A stretch of 5,846 nt of DNA from Candidatus Nitrosomarinus sp. (GTDB lineage Archaea; Thermoproteota; Nitrososphaeria; Nitrososphaerales; Nitrosopumilaceae). The notes beneath the pieces were generated by a model. It searched no databases, was not told the origin of the DNA, and saw only the letters and a program-made list of their open reading frames with translations. Positions within the stretch are counted from its first letter, which is position 1, and each line of letters begins with the position of its first letter. The stretch lies in NCBI GenBank assembly GCA_003702465.1, contig REGF01000015.1, forward strand, positions 5,430-11,275, given 5' to 3'. The position numbers were made by a program, and so were the translations under genes. Shown piece after piece: positions 5,452-5,846 of this stretch.

Positions 5452-5846
5452 CAGATATTTTTGGATTATTGAAAGGTAAGCCTGAAGATTCAGATTATGA
5501 AAATAAAGGAGTAATAGTTCAAGGAATTACAGGAGCATATGGTTCACTACATGCAAAACAAATGATTGCATATGGAACCAATGTAGTTGCAGGAGTTACT
5601 CCAGGTAAAGGTGGACAAAAATTTGAAGAAACAATTCCAGTATACAATACAATGCAAGAAGCAGTAGATGCAACAAATGCAAAAATTTCAATTGTATTTG
5701 TTCCAGCAAAATTCTTTTTGCAAGCAGCAAAAGATGCATTAAATTCAGGAATTAAGTTACTAGTTGCAATTCCAGAACATGTTCCAGTTAGAGATACAAT
5801 GGAAGCATTAGAGTTAGCAAAACAAAAGGATGCAGTAATCATTGGA
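5448..5846 (+). CDS. sucD: Succinate-CoA ligase alpha subunit, 5' part (cut by window end)
   Basis: The first 133 codons are visible and the frame is still open at the window edge, so the gene is truncated only by the window. The alpha subunit binds CoA and carries the catalytic histidine that is phosphorylated, but that residue lies beyond the visible part. The CoA-binding Rossmann-like domain is clear: VQGITGAYGSLHAKQMIAYG at 24-43, GVTPGKGG at 49-56, PVYNTMQEAV at 64-73 and VFVPAKFF at 83-90. The usual TEGIP segment reads PEHVP here (109-113). Compared with E. coli SucD, about ten extra residues (MTDIFGLLKGKPEDSDYENK region) precede the first strand. The start is fixed by the ATGA overlap with sucC and by the GGGAG site seven bases upstream. 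Co-expression and probably translational coupling with sucC would supply the two subunits together. Confidence 0.94.
   Translation, partial: MTDIFGLLKGKPEDSDYENKGVIVQGITGAYGSLHAKQMIAYGTNVVAGVTPGKGGQKFEETIPVYNTMQEAVDATNAKISIVFVPAKFFLQAAKDALNSGIKLLVAIPEHVPVRDTMEALELAKQKDAVIIG

Noticed and set aside
5519..5842. Reverse-strand 107-codon frame opposite sucD.
   Set aside because: The + strand frame has unmistakable SucD motifs; the antisense frame is a codon-bias artefact.

Overview
The window looks like a chromosomal core region of an AT-rich ammonia-oxidising archaeon (Nitrososphaerota/Thaumarchaeota, most likely Nitrosopumilus-like). This is inferred from strongly A/T-ending codons, an archaeal/eukaryal-type isoleucyl-tRNA synthetase, an archaeal DPS-like ferritin, and TATA-box promoters placed directly upstream of start codons. 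Species cannot be fixed without a database search.

Layout: all genes lie on the + strand. (1) 37-3234 is a complete isoleucyl-tRNA synthetase gene (ileS). (2) 3280-3864 is a DPS-like (DPSL) ferritin, probably an iron-storage and oxidative-stress protein. (3) 3974-4303 is a 109-residue protein of unknown function. (4) 4345-5451 is sucC, the ATP-grasp beta subunit of succinate-CoA ligase. (5) From 5448 to the window edge is the 5' part of sucD, the alpha subunit, overlapping sucC by four bases (ATGA).

Transcription logic: each of the first four genes has a TATA-like box centred about 25-28 bases before its preferred start codon and no Shine-Dalgarno sequence, so each is probably a separate leaderless transcript. 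This moves two starts downstream of the longest possible ORF: the ferritin starts at ATG 3280 (not GTG 3256) and the unknown protein at ATG 3974 (not TTG 3932). sucD is the exception. It lies inside the sucCD transcript, has a GGGAG ribosome-binding site, and shares an ATGA stop/start with sucC. The overlap also contains a correctly phased A_AAA_AAA heptamer at which a -1 slip would fuse SucC to SucD in frame.

Functionally this is housekeeping: translation (IleRS), iron/peroxide handling (DPSL) and central carbon metabolism (SucCD, reversible succinyl-CoA/succinate conversion next to the hydroxypropionate/hydroxybutyrate carbon cycle known in these archaea). I see no mobile element, CRISPR array, tRNA or rRNA, and no clear new multi-gene system. 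The points most worth checking are the altered editing-pocket residues of IleRS, the missing second thioferritin cysteine of the DPSL protein, the sucC/sucD slippery junction, and the unidentified small gene.
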